Shown here: positions 26,114-32,375 of the stretch, piece after piece
Position numbering within the stretch: the first letter of the stretch is position 1
Layout of the letters: every line of letters begins with the position of its first letter
Source of the DNA: an uncultured Bacilli bacterium
GTDB taxonomy: Bacteria; Bacillota_I; Bacilli_A; RF39; UBA660
Reading direction: 5' to 3'
Length of the DNA stretch: 32,375 nucleotides
Assembly (NCBI GenBank): GCA_947628685.1
Contig: CANRAT010000004.1
Location: forward strand, 1 to 32,375
Notes under the pieces: generated by a model
Seen by the model: the letters and a program-made list of their open reading frames with translations, nothing else
Database searches by the model: none
What the model was told of the DNA's origin: nothing
Program-made: the position numbers and the translations under genes

Positions 26114-26220
26114 TTGGAAGTTATACCGTAGACAGTAGGGGAGAAATCTTAATAATCCTACCGAGGAACTTAAATACTAAAATAAGTTTAGTCTACACGT
26201 ATAGTGTAGACTTTTACGGT
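26114..26220 (+). promoter_or_regulatory. L10 leader (rplJ autoregulatory RNA)
   Basis: The rplJ 5' region has the L10-leader design: AGTAGGGGAG...CCTACCGAGGAACTT in the middle and a terminal hairpin AGTCTACAC (26190-26198)/GTGTAGACT (26204-26212) followed by TTTT. ACCGTAGAC (26125-26133) can pair with GTCTAC of that hairpin or, through ACCGTA, with TACGGT (26215-26220), giving exclusive structures. L10(L12)4 binding is known to control such leaders. Confidence 0.85.
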
Positions 26221-26241
26221 TTAAAGATTAGGAGGTGTATT

Positions 26242-26733
26242 ATGGCAAATCCAAAAATATTAGAAAAAAAACAAAGTGTAATAGATGAAATTACTAATAA
26301 TGTAAAAGAATCTAGTTCATTCATATTCTTAGATAACAACGGTTTAACTGTTAAAGAAACTATGGAACTAAGAAGAAAATTAAAAGAATCTAATTCTGAA
26401 CTTAGAGTCTATAAAAATACTTTAGTTGCAAGAGCACTTAAAGATTTAAACATAGATGTAAGTTCTGAATTAAATGGTCCAAAAGTAGTTGCTTTTGGTA
26501 AAGATATTATAGAACCTATTAAAGCAGTATCTGAGTTTGCAAAAACTCATGAAAACTTAGTTATGAAAATAGGTATCGTTGATGGGAAGGTAACTTTAGT
26601 CGACGAACTTAAAAAACTTGCTACAATTCCATCAAGAGAAGGATTACTTACAATGTTTGCAAGTGGATTACTTGCTATCCCAAAAGATTTTGCAATTTGC
26701 TTAGATTTACATAGCAAAAATTTAGAAAGTTAA
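26242..26733 (+). CDS. rplJ: 50S ribosomal protein L10
   Basis: A 163-residue protein that anchors the L7/L12 stalk. N-terminal rRNA-binding domain (IFLDNNGLTVKETMELRRKLKE, then the KNTLVARAL segment) and C-terminal helix for L12 dimers are recognisable. The ATG follows TAGGAGGTG. The gene is controlled by the leader upstream and is 22 bases from rplL. Confidence 0.97.
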   Translation: MANPKILEKKQSVIDEITNNVKESSSFIFLDNNGLTVKETMELRRKLKESNSELRVYKNTLVARALKDLNIDVSSELNGPKVVAFGKDIIEPIKAVSEFAKTHENLVMKIGIVDGKVTLVDELKKLATIPSREGLLTMFASGLLAIPKDFAICLDLHSKNLES

Positions 26734-26755
26734 AAAATAAAGGAGGAATAAAATT

Positions 26756-27127
26756 ATGGCAAAATTAAGCGCAAAAGAAATTATTGATTCACTAAAAGAA
26801 ATGTCTCTTTTAGAAATTAAAGAAGTAGTAGATTTAATGAAGGAAGAATTTGGTGTTGACCCATCTGCTGTTGCAGTTGCTGCTGCTCCAGCTCAAGCAA
26901 GTAACACTAATGAAGGACCAAGCACTGTTGATGTTGTACTTGCAAGTGCTGGTGCTAACAAAATTGCTGTTATTAAAATAATTAAAGAAGTTACAGGTCT
27001 TGGACTTGGAGATTCTAAAGCAATCGCTGATAACGGTGGAGTTGTTAAAGAAAAAGTTGCTGCTGATGAAGCTAATGAACTTAAAGCTAAATTTGAAGAA
27101 GCTGGCGCTACTATAGAATTAAAATAA
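26756..27127 (+). CDS. rplL: 50S ribosomal protein L7/L12
   Basis: A 123-residue stalk protein that recruits translation factors. N-terminal dimerisation helices, an Ala-rich hinge (about 40-50), and the C-terminal domain with NKIAVIKIIKEVTGLGLGDSKA and EEAGATIELK are all typical. The ATG follows AAAGGAGG. Alanine-rich and using codons more evenly than its neighbours, as expected for a highly expressed gene. Confidence 0.98.
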   Translation: MAKLSAKEIIDSLKEMSLLEIKEVVDLMKEEFGVDPSAVAVAAAPAQASNTNEGPSTVDVVLASAGANKIAVIKIIKEVTGLGLGDSKAIADNGGVVKEKVAADEANELKAKFEEAGATIELK

Positions 27128-27145
27128 TTAATTTAATTTGTTTTT

Positions 27146-27178
27146 AAGCCTGTACTAATGAAAAATTAGTATGGGCTT
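27146..27178 (+). terminator. Hairpin after rplL, probable partial terminator
   Basis: A 14-base-pair stem (27146-27159 with 27165-27178, two G-U pairs), loop GAAAA. Only a broken T tract follows (TTCGCCGTTTT), so some readthrough into the methyltransferase and rpoBC is likely. Confidence 0.65.
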
Positions 27179-27198
27179 TCGCCGTTTTAAAAAGTAGG

Positions 27199-27204
27199 TA
27201 TAAT
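27199..27204 (+). promoter_or_regulatory. -10 element before the RsmC-like gene
   Basis: TATAAT 23 bases before the ATG at 27228; -35 poor. Confidence 0.4.
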
Positions 27205-27227
27205 ATTATAGATAGAAAAGGAATAAT

Positions 27228-27815
27228 ATGAGTTATTATTTTGATAAAGAAACAAATGTAGAAAGTAAAATATTTACAACTAGAGCAAATATAAAAAATA
27301 AACTTTATACATTTAAAACAGATAATAATGTTTTTTCTAAAAAAGGATTAGATTTTGGGACAAGGACATTAATAGAAAGTATCGATATAAATACTTTAAG
27401 TGGAGATATATTAGATTTTGGATGTGGATATGGACCTATTGGAATTTACATAAAAGATAATACAAATTCTAATGTAGATATGGTAGATATAAATTCTCGC
27501 GCACTTTCTTTAGCTAGGAAAAATGCTAATATAAATAATGTAGATGTAAATATATTTGAAAGTGATATATATAGTAACGTAGTTAAAAAATATGATTATA
27601 TAATATCAAATCCACCTATTAGAGTAGGTAAAAAAATATTATATGAAATATTAATAAAAGCAAATGAACATTTAAAAAGTAAAGGACACTTAATATTTGT
27701 AATAAATAAAGACCAAGGTGCTAAAAGTGTCGTTAAAGATATGAGCGAATATTATGATGTAAAAGTACTAAAAAAAAATAAAGGATTTTTTGTAATTGAT
27801 TGTCAAAACCGTTGA
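27228..27815 (+). CDS. RsmC-like class I SAM-dependent methyltransferase
   Basis: A 195-residue methyltransferase resembling the catalytic half of RsmC (16S rRNA m2G1207) and Bacillus YbxB, which also lies between rplL and rpoB. Visible: SAM-binding motif I ILDFGCGYGPIG (61-72), acidic MVDIN (85-89), and NPP (128-130), the motif of amino-group methylases. Substrate not proved; a guanine in 16S rRNA is the best guess. The stop TGA is inside the rpoB -35 region, so the two promoters and genes are tightly packed. Confidence 0.88.
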   Translation: MSYYFDKETNVESKIFTTRANIKNKLYTFKTDNNVFSKKGLDFGTRTLIESIDINTLSGDILDFGCGYGPIGIYIKDNTNSNVDMVDINSRALSLARKNANINNVDVNIFESDIYSNVVKKYDYIISNPPIRVGKKILYEILIKANEHLKSKGHLIFVINKDQGAKSVVKDMSEYYDVKVLKKNKGFFVIDCQNR

Positions 27816-27840
27816 CATATTGATACAAATGATGTAGAAT
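27812..27840 (+). promoter_or_regulatory. rpoB promoter
   Basis: TTGACA (27812-27817, overlapping the preceding stop codon), 17-base spacer, TAGAAT (27835-27840). Confidence 0.8.
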
Positions 27841-27852
27841 TATAAATTGGCG

Positions 27853-27879
27853 GCATATATTATTCTTCACAATATATGC
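27853..27879 (+). promoter_or_regulatory. rpoB leader hairpin
   Basis: A perfect 9-base-pair stem, GCATATATT (27853-27861) with AATATATGC (27871-27879), 9-base loop, right after the predicted transcript start. No T tract follows, so a stability or regulatory structure rather than a terminator. Confidence 0.5.
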
Positions 27880-27911
27880 TTACTAGAAAATATAGTTTAT
27901 GGGGTGAAAAA

Positions 27912-32375
<4,464 letters not shown>

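Overview
The window is AT-rich bacterial chromosome with strong Shine-Dalgarno sites, tight operons and TGA used as a stop codon (for example at 4699-4701, 15916-15918 and 27813-27815), so the standard bacterial code. The gene set (ClpC with a UVR linker, YerB-type DUF3048 protein, Cse60-like protein, MreC/MreD, CmpB-type membrane protein, L10 leader, secE-nusG-rplKA-rplJL-rpoBC order) points to a Bacillota lineage. An Asn in the RpoB rifampicin pocket, known from Mollicutes, fits a low-GC, possibly uncultured lineage near Mollicutes/Erysipelotrichia. The species cannot be named from the sequence.

Layout. 1-1656: a membrane-bound XRE-type regulator converging on a small FtsK-like ATPase (1653-2399, minus). 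From a divergent promoter region run DUF4186 and DUF1848 genes (2474-3713). 3792-6378: three small uncharacterised genes translationally coupled to enolase. 6595-11340: ftsK, a SPOR-like membrane protein, radC, mreC, mreD (division, wall and DNA maintenance). 11397-14932: a membrane-anchored protein, recA with a SOS-like box, a DUF3048 protein and an HD-domain protein, mostly separated by terminators. 14963-15039: tRNA-Arg(CCT).

15040-17640 looks like an accessory segment next to the tRNA: an unrecognised 268-residue protein, an ADP-ribosylglycohydrolase, and a 919-base stretch with no long gene. That stretch holds two tandem modules that look like type I toxin-antitoxin loci. In each, a leftward mRNA with good promoter and Shine-Dalgarno site encodes a 25- or 30-residue hydrophobic peptide, and a convergent rightward small RNA with its own promoter and terminator overlaps the mRNA 3' region. 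The antitoxin promoter cassette is duplicated almost identically (about 92 bases), while the peptides and RNA hairpins have diverged. This is the most interesting part of the window.

17697-20246 is an envelope operon (CmpB-like membrane protein, YgjP-like metallopeptidase, coiled-coil M23 peptidase), followed by a Cse60-like small gene whose ribosome binding site lies in a terminator-like hairpin, then clpC and alr. 24020-32375 is the transcription/translation cluster: secE, nusG, rplK, rplA, rplJ, rplL, an RsmC-like methyltransferase, rpoB and the 5' part of rpoC, with recognisable promoters and ribosomal-protein leaders.
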